From Flavobacterium hiemivividum (GTDB taxonomy: Bacteria; Bacteroidota; Bacteroidia; Flavobacteriales; Flavobacteriaceae): a DNA stretch of 64,000 nucleotides. The notes beneath the pieces are model-generated. The model was not told the origin of the DNA. It saw only the letters and a list, made by a program, of their open reading frames with translations, and did not search any database. The stretch is from the NCBI RefSeq assembly GCF_004349145.1, contig NZ_SMFO01000006.1, positions 62,001-126,000 on the forward strand. The letters are read 5' to 3'. A program made the translations under genes and the position numbers. Of this stretch, positions 26,064-36,042 are shown one piece after another. Each line of letters starts with the position of its first letter. Within the stretch, counting starts at the first letter, position 1.

Positions 26064-26776
26064 ATCTTTGAAATTATCCATTGGTATCTAAAAGCCCATT
26101 TCCATTTAATTGTATATTTATTAAAATTTAATTTTTTCGAAAAGCCAAACAAGTCTTCTTTCTTAAATCCTCTTAATATCGAAACTAAGCCGTCTTTTCT
26201 TGACATATCATTCAATCGAAAAACAAAACATAAGGCTTGAAATAATCGGTACGCGACGACACTTCGATGTAAATCATTAATCACAACTCCAAGACTTGCA
26301 TTTTTATAAAACAAACCCATTAAATCAATAATTTCACCTTCCTTAAAATGATGTAAGGTCAAAGTACACAAAACAATATCGTATTTTAATTGTCCAAAAG
26401 GCTTTTCAAAAATATCCTCACAACGGTATGTTACATTTGGATATTTCTTTGATAAGTCCATCGCGTGATTAACCGTAAATTTATTAGCATCAACACCTAT
26501 TAGTTTGAATTTTAAATGATGTTGCAAACCATATTCTGCCAGCGTTCTCAACATATCACCGTTTCCACAACCCACATCTACAATTGTAAATTCAGTCGTT
26601 TTAAGATTACGGGCAATTAGTTCCTGCACTCCAAGTAAAGTTAGCTTGTTTCCACCCAATAGCTGATTTATTTTAGCGATTTTATCTAAAGCTTCACGCA
26701 AAACTTCGCCTTCGAGAGCAAAATCGTCCATAATCTCCGATGCATCAGTTCTGTATTTAGTATTTAGCAACATCAC
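26060..26776 (-). CDS. SAM-dependent class I methyltransferase of the polyketide cluster
   Basis: A 238-residue methyltransferase. VDVGCGNGDML (motif I), the acidic IGVDAN strand, and VLCTLTLHHF (motif IV region) define the Rossmann SAM fold. It is placed between the FAD oxidoreductase (3 bp) and type III synthase (4-nt overlap) genes, so it probably methylates a hydroxyl or ring carbon of the polyketide product, as SrsB does for alkylresorcinols in Streptomyces and BpsB for alkylpyrones in Bacillus. That assignment is inference from context. Confidence 0.9.
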   Translation of the reverse strand: MMLLNTKYRTDASEIMDDFALEGEVLREALDKIAKINQLLGGNKLTLLGVQELIARNLKTTEFTIVDVGCGNGDMLRTLAEYGLQHHLKFKLIGVDANKFTVNHAMDLSKKYPNVTYRCEDIFEKPFGQLKYDIVLCTLTLHHFKEGEIIDLMGLFYKNASLGVVINDLHRSVVAYRLFQALCFVFRLNDMSRKDGLVSILRGFKKEDLFGFSKKLNFNKYTIKWKWAFRYQWIISKI

Positions 26777-26779
26777 TGA

Positions 26780-27907
26780 TTACTGTATAATAGGTTTACC
26801 ATGCGTTTTTCTAATTATTCCTTTTAAAATGAAAGGGAACCTAACTACTATACTCAAAACAACTTCTGACAGTTTTTGCTGCTGTAATATTTTCGATAAA
26901 AGTCGTCCCATTCTCAATCTTTTATTAAAATTACAATTCCATTGCTCTAAATATTTTTTTTCCAATGAAGCTCTAGATTTAATTTCGCCCGAAAAATAAG
27001 CACCAACTAAATCAGAAGCAATTTTAGCACTGTGAATTGCCATTGCCATTCCGTTGCCGCACAAAGGATGGATCAGTCCGGCAGTATCTCCTATCATTAA
27101 AATTCCATTTTCTACAACTCTTTTTTTCTCGAAAGATATCTGACTGATGGTTAAAGGCTTGTCAAAAATCAGAGTGCTGTTATCAAAAATTGCTTTTAAA
27201 TGATGATTTTTACAAATCACTTCATTCTGATACTCCCTTATATTTTTATGTTTTTTAAAAGTAGAATAATCGGCCAAGTAACAAATGTTTATCGCATTAT
27301 TTTCCACTTTTGAAACACCGCAATAACCACCTACGAAATTATGTAAGCCAACCAAATTGTCTGGGAAGTTTCCTTTATAATGTGCTTTTACCGCGAGCCA
27401 AGATGATTTTTTCTGAATAAATTTTCGATTTAACTTCTGATCAATATTCGAACGTTTGCCAAAAGCGCCAATCACAATCTCCGCTTGCAACACAGTATTA
27501 TCAGCTGTCCTTATTGTAAATTCATTCTCTTTAAAATCAATACTTTCGACAGTATCTTGAATAATTTCACAACCGTTTTCCAAGGCTTTATTGTACAAAA
27601 ACGCATCTAAAGCGTATCGACTGATTCCAAAACCTCCAAGTGGCAATTCAATCGTAATTGATTTTCCATTTTCTGTCGAAAACTGAAGTTGGTTAATACT
27701 CGTAGGCTTTAATAGAGAAAGATTTATATTTAACCATTCGATATAAGGCACCACTTCATTTGAAATATATTCTCCACACACTTTGTGTTTTGGAAACTCG
27801 TTCTTTTCTATCACAATTACAGTAACGCCTATTTTTGACAAATGAATGGCTGCGGTAAGTCCAGCTAATCCACCACCAACGATAATAACAGACGCTTTCT
27901 TTTCCAT
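26780..27907 (-). CDS. FAD-dependent oxidoreductase, geranylgeranyl-reductase-like
   Basis: A 375-residue flavoprotein, first gene of the cluster. The N-terminal GGGLAGLTAAIHLSKIG and the following acidic strand (VIEKN) bind FAD; KVCGEYIS resembles the geranylgeranyl reductase and monooxygenase group; GDTAGLIHPLCGNGMAMAI is the second FAD motif. It could hydroxylate or reduce the polyketide. The order flavoprotein, methyltransferase, type III synthase mirrors the content of srsABC of Streptomyces, where SrsC hydroxylates the ring. Its start is about 50 bp from the acs terminator, so the promoter region is short. Confidence 0.88.
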   Translation of the reverse strand: MEKKASVIIVGGGLAGLTAAIHLSKIGVTVIVIEKNEFPKHKVCGEYISNEVVPYIEWLNINLSLLKPTSINQLQFSTENGKSITIELPLGGFGISRYALDAFLYNKALENGCEIIQDTVESIDFKENEFTIRTADNTVLQAEIVIGAFGKRSNIDQKLNRKFIQKKSSWLAVKAHYKGNFPDNLVGLHNFVGGYCGVSKVENNAINICYLADYSTFKKHKNIREYQNEVICKNHHLKAIFDNSTLIFDKPLTISQISFEKKRVVENGILMIGDTAGLIHPLCGNGMAMAIHSAKIASDLVGAYFSGEIKSRASLEKKYLEQWNCNFNKRLRMGRLLSKILQQQKLSEVVLSIVVRFPFILKGIIRKTHGKPIIQ

Positions 27908-27958
27908 AGTTCAGCTAATTTAGGTAATTTCTTGCAAAGAAAACAGCTGAAAAACAAA

Positions 27959-27987
27959 AAAACCGCTCTATATTCTAGAGCGGTTTT
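27959..27987 (-). terminator. Terminator of acs
   Basis: AAAACCGCTCTA (27959-27970) pairs with TAGAGCGGTTTT (27976-27987), a perfect 12-bp stem. On the minus strand eight T's occur at its end, 23 bp after the acs stop codon. It separates acs from the polyketide cluster transcript. Confidence 0.92.
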
Positions 27988-28010
27988 CAATTGGTTAATA
28001 TTATGTGGCC

Positions 28011-29918
28011 TTAAATTCTTTCGTTTTTAATTTCGTCTACAATCTCAGGATTTAACAAGGTAGAAGTATCTCCAAAATTAGAATAATCACCTTCTGCTAT
28101 TTTGCGTAAAATTCTACGCATAATTTTTCCAGAACGCGTTTTTGGTAAACCGGAAACAAACTGTATTTTATCTAGTTTTGCAATAGGTCCAATATGATCT
28201 GAAATGTGTTGGTTGATTTCTTTGGTAAGATTCTCTCTATCACGGTATTCTCCAGATTCTTTCAAAATTACAAAACCATAAAGAGCATTCCCTTTTATAT
28301 CATGAGGAAAACCAACAATAGCGCTTTCGGCCACTGCAGGATGTTCATTTATAGCGTCCTCAATAGGTGCCGTTCCTAGATTATGACCTGAAACGATTAC
28401 CACATCATCTACACGTCCGGTAATTCTATAATAACCTACTTCGTCTCTTAATGCACCATCTCCTGTAAAGTATTTACCTGGAAAAGTAGAAAAGTAAGTT
28501 TGTTTGTAACGCTCGTGATCACCCCAGATAGTTCTTGCAATCCCAGGCCACGGAAACTTGATACACAAACTTCCCACTACCTGATTTCCTTCAATTTCAT
28601 TTCGTTTTTCATCCATCAATACGGGCTGAATCCCTGGTAATGGTAAGGTAGCATAGGTAGGTTTTGTAGGTGTTACAAATGAAATAGGTGCAATCATAAT
28701 TCCACCAGTTTCCGTTTGCCACCAAGTATCAACGATTGGGCATCTTTTTCCTCCCACGTGGTCGTTAAACCAGTGCCATGCTTCTTCATTAATAGGTTCC
28801 CCAACAGATCCTATCACTTTTAAAGTACTCAACTGATATTTTTGTACATATTCTAAACTTTCTTTTGCCAAGGCACGAATTGCTGTAGGAGCCGTATAAA
28901 ATTGAGTTATTTTATGTTTTTCGATTATCTCCCAAAAACGACTATAATTAGGATAAGAAGGAACTCCTTCAAAGATAACAGTCGTAGCACCGTTTAATAA
29001 TGGCCCGTAAAGAATATAAGAGTGTCCTGTTATCCAACCGATATCAGCGGTACACCAAAAGATATCATTGTCTTCATAATTAAATACATTTTTGAAGGTA
29101 TAAGCCGTATGTACCATATATCCTGCAGTAGTATGCACCATTCCTTTTGGTTTTCCTGTTGAACCGGAAGTGTACAATATAAACAAAGGATCTTCAGAAT
29201 CCATTATTTCGGCTACACTATTATCTGAGGCTTCGTCCAGCAACGGCTGTAACCAAATATCTCTTCCTTCTTGCATGTTTACTGGAATATTGGTTCTATT
29301 TACAACCAAAACACTTTCTACCGAAGGACATTTTTCCAAGGCCTCGTCCACAATGGATTTCAATTCAATAGATTTATTTCCACGAAAACTACCATCAGAG
29401 GTGATGACCATTTTACACTCGCTATCAATTATTCTGCTAGCAACAGCCGAAGCTGAAAAACCTGCAAAAACAACGGAGTGAATGGCTCCAATTCTCGCAC
29501 AAGCTAGAATAGAAACCGCTAATTCTGGAATCATAGGTAAATAAATACAAACGCGATCCCCTTTAGTGATGCCTTTCTCACGCAAAACATTTGCCATTTT
29601 ACAAACGCGTTGGTGCAACTCGTTATAGGAGATATGCAAGGCTTCTTCGGTAGGGTCATTAGGCTCAAAAATGATGGCCGTTTTATCTCCTCGTTTGTTT
29701 AAATGTCTGTCTATACAGTTTTTAGCTATGTTTACTTTTGCTTCGGTAAACCATTTTATATCGGCTTCAGCCATATCAAATTCCACCACTTTATCCCATA
29801 ATTGGTACCAAGTGAAGTTCTCCTCTGCTATTTTCCCCCAAAATTTTCTAGGCTCACGAACTGATTTATTATAATGTTTGAAGTATTGTTCGAAGTTTTG
29901 AATTTTGTAGTAGCTCAT
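28011..29918 (-). CDS. acs: Acetyl-CoA synthetase
   Basis: A 635-residue AMP-forming ligase that converts acetate, ATP and CoA to acetyl-CoA. LFILYTSGSTGKPKGMVHT is the ATP/AMP-binding P-loop, WWQTETGGIMIAP the adenine motif, YFTGDGALRDEVGYYRITGRVDDV the hinge, and PKTRSGKIMRRIL carries the C-terminal catalytic lysine, whose acetylation inactivates such enzymes. Length and motifs match bacterial Acs. A promoter with TTG, 18 nt and TACTTTTA (one mismatch) lies just upstream. acs genes are commonly neighbours of cNMP/CBS/DUF294 proteins, here 6 kb away. Confidence 0.97.
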   Translation of the reverse strand: MSYYKIQNFEQYFKHYNKSVREPRKFWGKIAEENFTWYQLWDKVVEFDMAEADIKWFTEAKVNIAKNCIDRHLNKRGDKTAIIFEPNDPTEEALHISYNELHQRVCKMANVLREKGITKGDRVCIYLPMIPELAVSILACARIGAIHSVVFAGFSASAVASRIIDSECKMVITSDGSFRGNKSIELKSIVDEALEKCPSVESVLVVNRTNIPVNMQEGRDIWLQPLLDEASDNSVAEIMDSEDPLFILYTSGSTGKPKGMVHTTAGYMVHTAYTFKNVFNYEDNDIFWCTADIGWITGHSYILYGPLLNGATTVIFEGVPSYPNYSRFWEIIEKHKITQFYTAPTAIRALAKESLEYVQKYQLSTLKVIGSVGEPINEEAWHWFNDHVGGKRCPIVDTWWQTETGGIMIAPISFVTPTKPTYATLPLPGIQPVLMDEKRNEIEGNQVVGSLCIKFPWPGIARTIWGDHERYKQTYFSTFPGKYFTGDGALRDEVGYYRITGRVDDVVIVSGHNLGTAPIEDAINEHPAVAESAIVGFPHDIKGNALYGFVILKESGEYRDRENLTKEINQHISDHIGPIAKLDKIQFVSGLPKTRSGKIMRRILRKIAEGDYSNFGDTSTLLNPEIVDEIKNERI

Positions 29919-30078
29919 CCTTTTTTAATTTTTTATAAAAGTATTAAAATTCCCCCTATTCCAAAAAAAAATAAATTGATTAATTACCCCAATAAATCAA
30001 ATACTATTTAACAATACAGCGATATAATTACGTATTCCTTAAAAACTGGCTTTTTTTCTACAAAATGATAATACGCAA

Positions 30079-30112
30079 AAAAGACGAAGTAGATTTTTCT
30101 ACCCCGCCTTTT
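30079..30112 (-). terminator. Probable terminator of the ilv operon
   Basis: On the minus strand a 15-bp stem (30112-30098 with 30093-30079) forms with three G-U pairs around a four-base loop, followed by six T. It is 330 nt beyond the ilvC stop codon. Confidence 0.8.
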
Positions 30113-30275
30113 CTCATTAACAATAATTATAACAATTTATTTAGCAACCAAAAAATTAGATAAAACGTATTTGAACTAACAGATTCGTGTTAACCATATT
30201 AAAGACTCTAAAGCCTTCTTGTAACCAATCTTCGAATTGAAAATCGGTACAAATTTCACTATGTAAAATAAGGAA

Positions 30276-30319
30276 CTACTTCACTTAATTTTCCCTCGCT
30301 AAAACTTAAGTGAATGTAG
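30276..30319 (-). ncRNA. Structured segment downstream of ilvC, candidate 3'UTR element or sRNA
   Basis: TTCACTTAA (30280-30288) pairs with TTAAGTGAA (30306-30314), and flanking CTAC (30276-30279) with GTAG (30316-30319) after a single-base bulge. It lies between ilvC and the distant terminator on the same strand. No promoter of its own was found. Confidence 0.3.
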
Positions 30320-30441
30320 CACGCTTCCATACCCAATTCAAATGATTAAATACCTTGTTAACTAACTCAAAATACAAAAAGAGATTTGATATGGAGCAAA
30401 TTACAGCACACCCTCTTGTGTGGCAATTTCCTTATTTTTAA

Positions 30442-31911
30442 TTATCCTATTTTTTTCATCGCTGTCATAGACTCTCTCAACCATTCACCAGTTTCTTCTA
30501 TTGGATGTTGACGAATGCTTCTATTTACAGCAATAAGTACCGCATTATCTACACCATTTGAAGTAGAAAATGGCTTACCGATGATATTTGTTTCGACAGT
30601 TTTCATAAACTCAGTTAATAACGGTTTACAAGCGTGATCAAACAAATAACAACCATATTCTGCAGTGTCAGAAATGATTCTGTTCATTTCATATAGTTTT
30701 TTTCTAGCTACTGTATTTGCAATTAAAGGCAATTCATGAAGAGATTCATAATAAGCCGATTCTTCGATGATTCCGCTTTCAGTCATAGTTTCAAAAGCTA
30801 ATTCTACTCCTGCTTTTACCATTGCAATCATTAAAACTCCGTTGTCAAAATATTCTTGCTCAGAGATTGCATCAGCAGTAGGCGCAGTTTTCTCAAAATT
30901 AGTTTCAGCAGTCGCTGCTCTCCAAGTCAACAAATTAACATCATCATTATCCCAGTCAATCATCATGTTTTTTGAAAACTCACCAGAGATGATATCATCC
31001 ATATGTTTTTGAAATAAAGGACGCATAATGTCTTTTAATTCATCTGCTAATCTATAAGCTTCTACTTTTGAAGGATTGTTCAAACGATCCATCATATTAG
31101 TAATTCCACCATGTTTCAAGGCTTCCGTTACTGTTTCCCAACCGTATTGGATTAGTTTAGAAGCATAAGCAGGTTCGATTCCTTTTTCGACCATTTTATC
31201 AAAACATAAAATAGATCCTGTTTGCAACATTCCACAAAGGATCGTTTGCTCTCCCATTAAATCCGATTTTACTTCGGCAACAAAAGAAGAGTTTAAAACT
31301 CCCGCTTTATGTCCACCTGTAGCAACTGCATAAGCTTTTGCTTGTTCGAAACCTTCATTATTTGGGTCATTCTCAGGGTGAACCGCAATTAGTGTTGGTA
31401 CACCAAATCCTCTTTTGTACTCTTCACGTACTTCAGATCCTGGACATTTTGGAGCACACATAATGACAGTGATATCTTTACGTATTTGCATTCCTTCTTC
31501 TACGATATTGAATCCATGAGAATAAGCTAATGTCGAACCTTTTTTCATTAAAGGCATAATTGCAGTAACTACTGCAGTATGTTGTTTGTCTGGCGTAAGG
31601 TTACAAACCAAATCAGCCGTTGGGATTAAGTCTTCATACGTTCCCACTGTAAAACCATTATCGGCAGCGTTCATAAAAGAAGCTCTTTTTTGTGCGATTG
31701 CCTCAGCTCTTAGCGCATAAGAGATATCTAAACCTGAGTCTCTCATGTTTAAACCTTGGTTCAAACCTTGAGCTCCACAACCTACAATAACGACTTTTTT
31801 TCCTTTTAAAGCTTCGATGCCATTTGTAAATTCTGATTGGTCCATGAACTCACAAACTCCTAATTGTTCTAATTGTAATCTAAGTGGTAATGAATTGAAA
31901 TAATTTGCCAT
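30442..31911 (-). CDS. ilvC: Ketol-acid reductoisomerase, class II
   Basis: A 489-residue enzyme for the second step of valine and isoleucine synthesis: it isomerises and reduces acetolactate or acetohydroxybutyrate with [37 protein letters not shown] is the NADPH-binding Rossmann motif. The length of nearly 490, rather than about 330, is that of the class II (E. coli IlvC) type with a duplicated knotted C-terminal domain. It is the last gene of ilvD-ilvB-ilvN-ilvC, 10 bp after ilvN. Confidence 0.97.
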   Translation of the reverse strand: MANYFNSLPLRLQLEQLGVCEFMDQSEFTNGIEALKGKKVVIVGCGAQGLNQGLNMRDSGLDISYALRAEAIAQKRASFMNAADNGFTVGTYEDLIPTADLVCNLTPDKQHTAVVTAIMPLMKKGSTLAYSHGFNIVEEGMQIRKDITVIMCAPKCPGSEVREEYKRGFGVPTLIAVHPENDPNNEGFEQAKAYAVATGGHKAGVLNSSFVAEVKSDLMGEQTILCGMLQTGSILCFDKMVEKGIEPAYASKLIQYGWETVTEALKHGGITNMMDRLNNPSKVEAYRLADELKDIMRPLFQKHMDDIISGEFSKNMMIDWDNDDVNLLTWRAATAETNFEKTAPTADAISEQEYFDNGVLMIAMVKAGVELAFETMTESGIIEESAYYESLHELPLIANTVARKKLYEMNRIISDTAEYGCYLFDHACKPLLTEFMKTVETNIIGKPFSTSNGVDNAVLIAVNRSIRQHPIEETGEWLRESMTAMKKIG

Positions 31912-31921
31912 TGTCTCGTTT

Positions 31922-32449
31922 TTATTTATTTTTTAGTTCTTCTAATAGTGTTGATATTTCCATTTTCTCTTTGGAAACCGATATTCTTCCTGAACGCACA
32001 AACTGCATGATTCCGAAAGGTTTTAATTTGTTGTATAAGTCTTCAATCTCTGAACGTCTTCCTGACTTTGAAATCACAAAAAAGTCTCTTGATACAGTTA
32101 CAATTTCAGAGTTGCTTTCTTTTATTATATTCTGAATTTGTTTTTCGTCGAATAACAAACCAGATTCGATTTTGAAGATGGCATTTTCCAAAAATATAGT
32201 TTCTTCATCGGTGTGATAAAAAGTCTTAATAACTTCAATCTGTTTTTCGATTTGACCAACAATATTATGAACCCATTTTTCTGTAGTGTGCACTACAATC
32301 ACAAATCGAGAAACATTTTCAATCTCAGATTCTGACACATTTAAACTAAGGATGTTGATGTGGCGTTTTAAGAATATACCCGATATTCTATTTAATAGAC
32401 CAACGTTATTTTCTGAGTAAACAGAAATCGTGAATGTTTGATTTTCCAT
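31922..32449 (-). CDS. ilvN: Acetolactate synthase small (regulatory) subunit
   Basis: A 175-residue regulatory subunit with an N-terminal ACT domain ([38 protein letters not shown], about 4-80) that binds the feedback amino acid, normally valine, and a C-terminal domain. It is 4 bp downstream of ilvB, and it activates the large subunit. The length is close to E. coli IlvH (163). Confidence 0.94.
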   Translation of the reverse strand: MENQTFTISVYSENNVGLLNRISGIFLKRHINILSLNVSESEIENVSRFVIVVHTTEKWVHNIVGQIEKQIEVIKTFYHTDEETIFLENAIFKIESGLLFDEKQIQNIIKESNSEIVTVSRDFFVISKSGRRSEIEDLYNKLKPFGIMQFVRSGRISVSKEKMEISTLLEELKNK

Positions 32450-32453
32450 AATA

Positions 32454-34148
32454 TTAACTTAATCTGATATCAGAAACAGAAGCTCCTGTTGGAATCATTG
32501 GGAATACATTGTTTTCTTTTTCTACCATAACCTCAAGGAAATAAGACTCTTTTGAAGCCATCATTTCAGCAACAGCAGCATCTAAATCTTCTCTTTTAGT
32601 TACCTTCTTAGCTTTGATATAATAGCCTTCGGCAATTGCAACAAAATTAGGATTGATCATTTCAGTTGAAGCATAGCGCTTGTCGAAAAACAATTGTTGC
32701 CATTGGCGAACCATTCCTAAAAATTCATTGTTTAGTATTACAATTTTAACTGGGACTTTCGTCTGAAAAATAGTTCCTAACTCCTGAATTGTCATCTGGA
32801 ATCCACCATCACCAATAATTGCTACAACTTCTCTGTCTGGCATTCCCATCTTAGCTCCGATTGCTGCTGGTAAAGCAAATCCCATAGTTCCTAATCCTCC
32901 AGAAGTAACATTACTTTTAGTCTGGTTAAATTTAGAGTAACGGCAGGTAAACATCTGGTGTTGCCCCACATCCGAAACCATAATTGCATCTCCTTTTGAG
33001 TGCTTATTGATCATTTCAATCGTCTCACCCATAGAAATACCTTCTTTCTTAGGTTTCAACTCCTCGTTGATTACTGCTTCTAGCTCAACTTTGTATAACT
33101 CTTTGAATTCATTATGCCAAGACTCATGCGTTTTACTTTCGATAAAAGGAAGTAAAGCAGTTAGTGATTCTTTAACATCTGCTAAAACAGCCACATCTGT
33201 TTTTACATTTTTATCTACTTCCGCAGGATCAATTTCGAAGTGAACTACTTTGGCTTGTTTTGCATAAGTAGCTAAATTTCCAGTCACACGATCATCAAAA
33301 CGCATTCCTAAGGCGATCAAAACATCGCATTCATTGGTTAATACATTTGGACCGTAGTTTCCATGCATTCCTAACATACCCACATTTAAAGGATGTTCAG
33401 TAGGCAAAGCGGAAAGACCTAAAATCGTCCAAGCTGCCGGTATACCTGATTTCTCAACGAAAGCTTTTAGCTGAGCTTCAGCTTCTCCTAAAATAATTCC
33501 TTGACCAAAAACAATAAATGGCTTTTTAGCATTATTGATTAATTCCGCTGCTTCCTTTACTTTTTCAATGTTTAAAGTTGGCTTTGGATTATAACTTCGA
33601 ATACTGGTGCACTTTTTATAGCTGAAATCGAGTTCATCAAATTGCGCATTTTTAGTTATATCTACTAAAACTGGTCCCGGACGTCCTGATCTGGCAATGT
33701 AAAAAGCCTTTGCCATAATTTCTGGAATCTCAGAAGCTTCGGTAATTTGGTAATTCCATTTGGTCACCGGAGTTGAAATCCCGATGATATCTGTTTCTTG
33801 AAATGCATCCGAACCTAGTAAATGTTTACCAACTTGACCTGTAATACAAACCATAGGAGTGGAATCAATTTGCGCATCGGCAATTCCAGTCACTAAGTTT
33901 GTCGCTCCAGGACCTGAAGTTGCGATCGCCACCCCAACTTTTCCAGTTGCTCTTGCAAATCCTTGTGCTGCATGTGTAGCACCTTGTTCGTGGCGAACTA
34001 AAACATGGTGCAATTGGTCTTTGAATTTATACAATTCATCGTAAACTGGCATGATTGCTCCACCTGGATACCCGTAAACCAAGTCTACTCCTTCTTCTAA
34101 TAAGCATCTAATAATGGCTTCGGCGCCTGATATTTTATTTGTTCCCAT
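32454..34148 (-). CDS. ilvB: Acetolactate synthase large subunit
   Basis: A 564-residue thiamine-diphosphate enzyme making acetolactate from two pyruvates, or acetohydroxybutyrate from pyruvate and oxobutyrate. VYGYPGGAIMPVYDELY and the catalytic Glu in RHEQGATHAAQGFARATG belong to the PYR domain, and GDGGFQMTIQELGT with ILNNEFLGMVRQWQ is the Mg/ThDP motif of the PP domain. FAD is expected as a structural cofactor. It is followed by ilvN with a 4-bp gap and preceded by ilvD with 38 bp. Confidence 0.97.
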   Translation of the reverse strand: MGTNKISGAEAIIRCLLEEGVDLVYGYPGGAIMPVYDELYKFKDQLHHVLVRHEQGATHAAQGFARATGKVGVAIATSGPGATNLVTGIADAQIDSTPMVCITGQVGKHLLGSDAFQETDIIGISTPVTKWNYQITEASEIPEIMAKAFYIARSGRPGPVLVDITKNAQFDELDFSYKKCTSIRSYNPKPTLNIEKVKEAAELINNAKKPFIVFGQGIILGEAEAQLKAFVEKSGIPAAWTILGLSALPTEHPLNVGMLGMHGNYGPNVLTNECDVLIALGMRFDDRVTGNLATYAKQAKVVHFEIDPAEVDKNVKTDVAVLADVKESLTALLPFIESKTHESWHNEFKELYKVELEAVINEELKPKKEGISMGETIEMINKHSKGDAIMVSDVGQHQMFTCRYSKFNQTKSNVTSGGLGTMGFALPAAIGAKMGMPDREVVAIIGDGGFQMTIQELGTIFQTKVPVKIVILNNEFLGMVRQWQQLFFDKRYASTEMINPNFVAIAEGYYIKAKKVTKREDLDAAVAEMMASKESYFLEVMVEKENNVFPMIPTGASVSDIRLS

Positions 34149-34186
34149 CGGTATTTATTTATTCGAAAGCGCAAACGCTCTAGGCT

Positions 34187-35860
34187 TTAGTTATCAGTTA
34201 CACAACCTGTAGAGGCACTCGAAACTGATCTTATATATTTTAGTAATACTCCTTTTTTTACTTTTAAATCAGGTTGTACCCAATTTGCTTTTCTCGATGC
34301 AAACTCTTGATCTGAAATTTTCAGGTTTATCGTGTTTTTTATTGCGTCGATGGTAATTATATCTCCATTCTTGACGAGTGCAATTCCGCCTCCATCAAAT
34401 GCTTCTGGCGTAACGTGACCTACAACAAAACCATGTGATCCTCCAGAAAAACGACCATCTGTAATTAAAGCGACGCTTTTTCCAAGTCCGGCACCCATAA
34501 TGGCCGATGTTGGTTTTAACATTTCTGGCATTCCAGGTCCTCCTTTTGGTCCGCAGTATCTAATGACGACTACATTTCCTGGTTTAACGTCACCATTACG
34601 AACACCTGTTATCACATCATGCTCATTTTCAAATACAATAGCGTCTCCTTCAAAGTACTCTCCTTCGTTTCCGCTTATTTTTGCAACACAACCTTCTTCT
34701 GCAAGGTTTCCGTATAAAATCTGAATGTTTCCTGTAGATTTTAACGCTTTTTGAATTTCGTGAATCACTTCTTGACCATCGTTTAAATCTGGAACTGCAG
34801 CTAAGTTTTCAGCTAATGTTTTCCCAGTTACAGTTAAACAATCTCCATGCAACAATCCTTGTTTCAATAGATATTTCATTACTGCAGGAACTCCTCCAGC
34901 TTCATGTAAATCTTCCATTAGGTATTTACCGCTTGGTTTTAAATCAGCAAGTAAAGGTGTTTTGTCACTAATATCTTGGAAATCTTTAAGTGTGATTTCG
35001 ACATCAACCGAATGTGCCATAGCGATTAAGTGCATCACAGCATTTGTAGAACCACCTAAAACAGCCACCATAGTAATCGCATTTTCAAATGCTTTACGCG
35101 TCATGATGTCTCTTGGTTTGATATCTTTTTCTAATAAGATTCTTATCGCTTTTCCAGCATCAATACACTCTTGCTTCTTTTCTTCGCTTAAAGCGGGATT
35201 AGAAGAGCTATAAGGCAAACTCATTCCTAAAGCTTCAATAGCCGAAGACATGGTATTTGCCGTGTACATTCCTCCGCAAGCTCCTGCTCCAGGACAAGCG
35301 TTTTGAATTACTCCTTTGAAATCTTCTGGAGCAATTGTATTGCTGAATTTTTTTCCCAAAGCCTCAAATGCGGAAACAATATTCAATGATTCCCCCTTCC
35401 ATTTACCAGAATGGATGGAACCACCATATACCATAATAGAAGGGCGATTTACTCTACCCATAGCAATTACAGAACCCGGCATGTTTTTATCGCAACCTGG
35501 AATCGCGATCAAACCATCATACCACTGCGCTCCCATTACTGTTTCGATAGAATCTGCAATAACATCTCTTGAAACTAAAGAAAAACGCATTCCGTCAGTA
35601 CCATTAGAAATACCGTCACTTACACCAATAGTATTAAAAATAAGTCCAACTAAATTTTCTTTCCAGACCCCTTTTTTAACGTCTTTAGCCAAATCATTTA
35701 GGTGCATGTTACAGGTATTTCCTTCGTAACCCATGCTTACAATTCCAACTTGTGCTTTCTTTAAATCTTCTTCAGTTAGACCAATTCCGTACAACATCGC
35801 TTGCGCTGCAGGTTGCGTTTCATCTTGAGTTATGGTCTTGCTATATTTATTTAATTCCAT
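34187..35860 (-). CDS. ilvD: Dihydroxy-acid dehydratase
   Basis: A 557-residue Fe-S enzyme that dehydrates dihydroxyisovalerate and dihydroxymethylvalerate to the oxo acids, step three of valine and isoleucine synthesis. Cluster cysteines are visible in [10 protein letters not shown] and [37 protein letters not shown] is the C-terminal signature. It is the first gene of ilvDBNC. The 5' leader contains an Ile/Val leader peptide and an intrinsic terminator, so expression is predicted to respond to charged tRNA-Ile and tRNA-Val. Confidence 0.97.
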   Translation of the reverse strand: MELNKYSKTITQDETQPAAQAMLYGIGLTEEDLKKAQVGIVSMGYEGNTCNMHLNDLAKDVKKGVWKENLVGLIFNTIGVSDGISNGTDGMRFSLVSRDVIADSIETVMGAQWYDGLIAIPGCDKNMPGSVIAMGRVNRPSIMVYGGSIHSGKWKGESLNIVSAFEALGKKFSNTIAPEDFKGVIQNACPGAGACGGMYTANTMSSAIEALGMSLPYSSSNPALSEEKKQECIDAGKAIRILLEKDIKPRDIMTRKAFENAITMVAVLGGSTNAVMHLIAMAHSVDVEITLKDFQDISDKTPLLADLKPSGKYLMEDLHEAGGVPAVMKYLLKQGLLHGDCLTVTGKTLAENLAAVPDLNDGQEVIHEIQKALKSTGNIQILYGNLAEEGCVAKISGNEGEYFEGDAIVFENEHDVITGVRNGDVKPGNVVVIRYCGPKGGPGMPEMLKPTSAIMGAGLGKSVALITDGRFSGGSHGFVVGHVTPEAFDGGGIALVKNGDIITIDAIKNTINLKISDQEFASRKANWVQPDLKVKKGVLLKYIRSVSSASTGCVTDN

Positions 35861-35903
35861 TTATGATATATTTTTGTAACTTTAATTTTATTCCAAAAAA
35901 AAA

Positions 35904-35921
35904 CTCCCAATTTCTTGGGAG
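35904..35921 (-). terminator. Attenuator terminator before ilvD
   Basis: On the minus strand CTCCCAA and TTGGGAG form a 7-bp stem with a four-base loop, followed by nine T. It lies 40 nt after the stop of the Ile/Val leader peptide and 43 nt before the ilvD start. An upstream GGGA near 35957-35960 and AT-rich complementary segments could form the competing antiterminator. Confidence 0.85.
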
Positions 35922-35961
35922 CTTTTATAATATTATCTTTCAATTATATTAATATCCTTCC

Positions 35962-36024
35962 CTATGCAGTTGTTGAATCAACAATGACATTAATGACAGA
36001 TACTATAATAATTGAATTTTTCAT
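35962..36024 (-). CDS. Ile/Val leader peptide of the ilv attenuator
   Basis: A 20-codon ORF reads MKNSIIIVSVINVIV followed by DSTTA and TAG. Nine of 20 residues are Ile or Val, including three consecutive Ile codons then Val. It begins 18 nt after a TACTTTTG promoter box and ends 40 nt before an intrinsic terminator that precedes ilvD. This is the arrangement of classical ilv leader peptides: ribosome stalling on scarce Ile or Val charged tRNA would prevent the terminator from forming. No leucine codon is present, so Leu is not sensed by stalling here. Confidence 0.85.
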   Translation of the reverse strand: MKNSIIIVSVINVIVDSTTA

Positions 36025-36042
36025 TTTCTTTTTTTGATACTG

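Larger units (their letters stand above)
29919..30441. other. Non-coding region between acs and ilvC
   Basis: A 523-bp stretch with no credible gene. The left part holds the acs promoter (minus strand TTG-N18-TACTTTTA). The middle has the terminator at 30079-30112. The right part, directly after ilvC, is over 300 nt and includes an interrupted hairpin at 30276-30319, so it is either a long structured 3' untranslated region or a small RNA. Confidence 0.6.
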
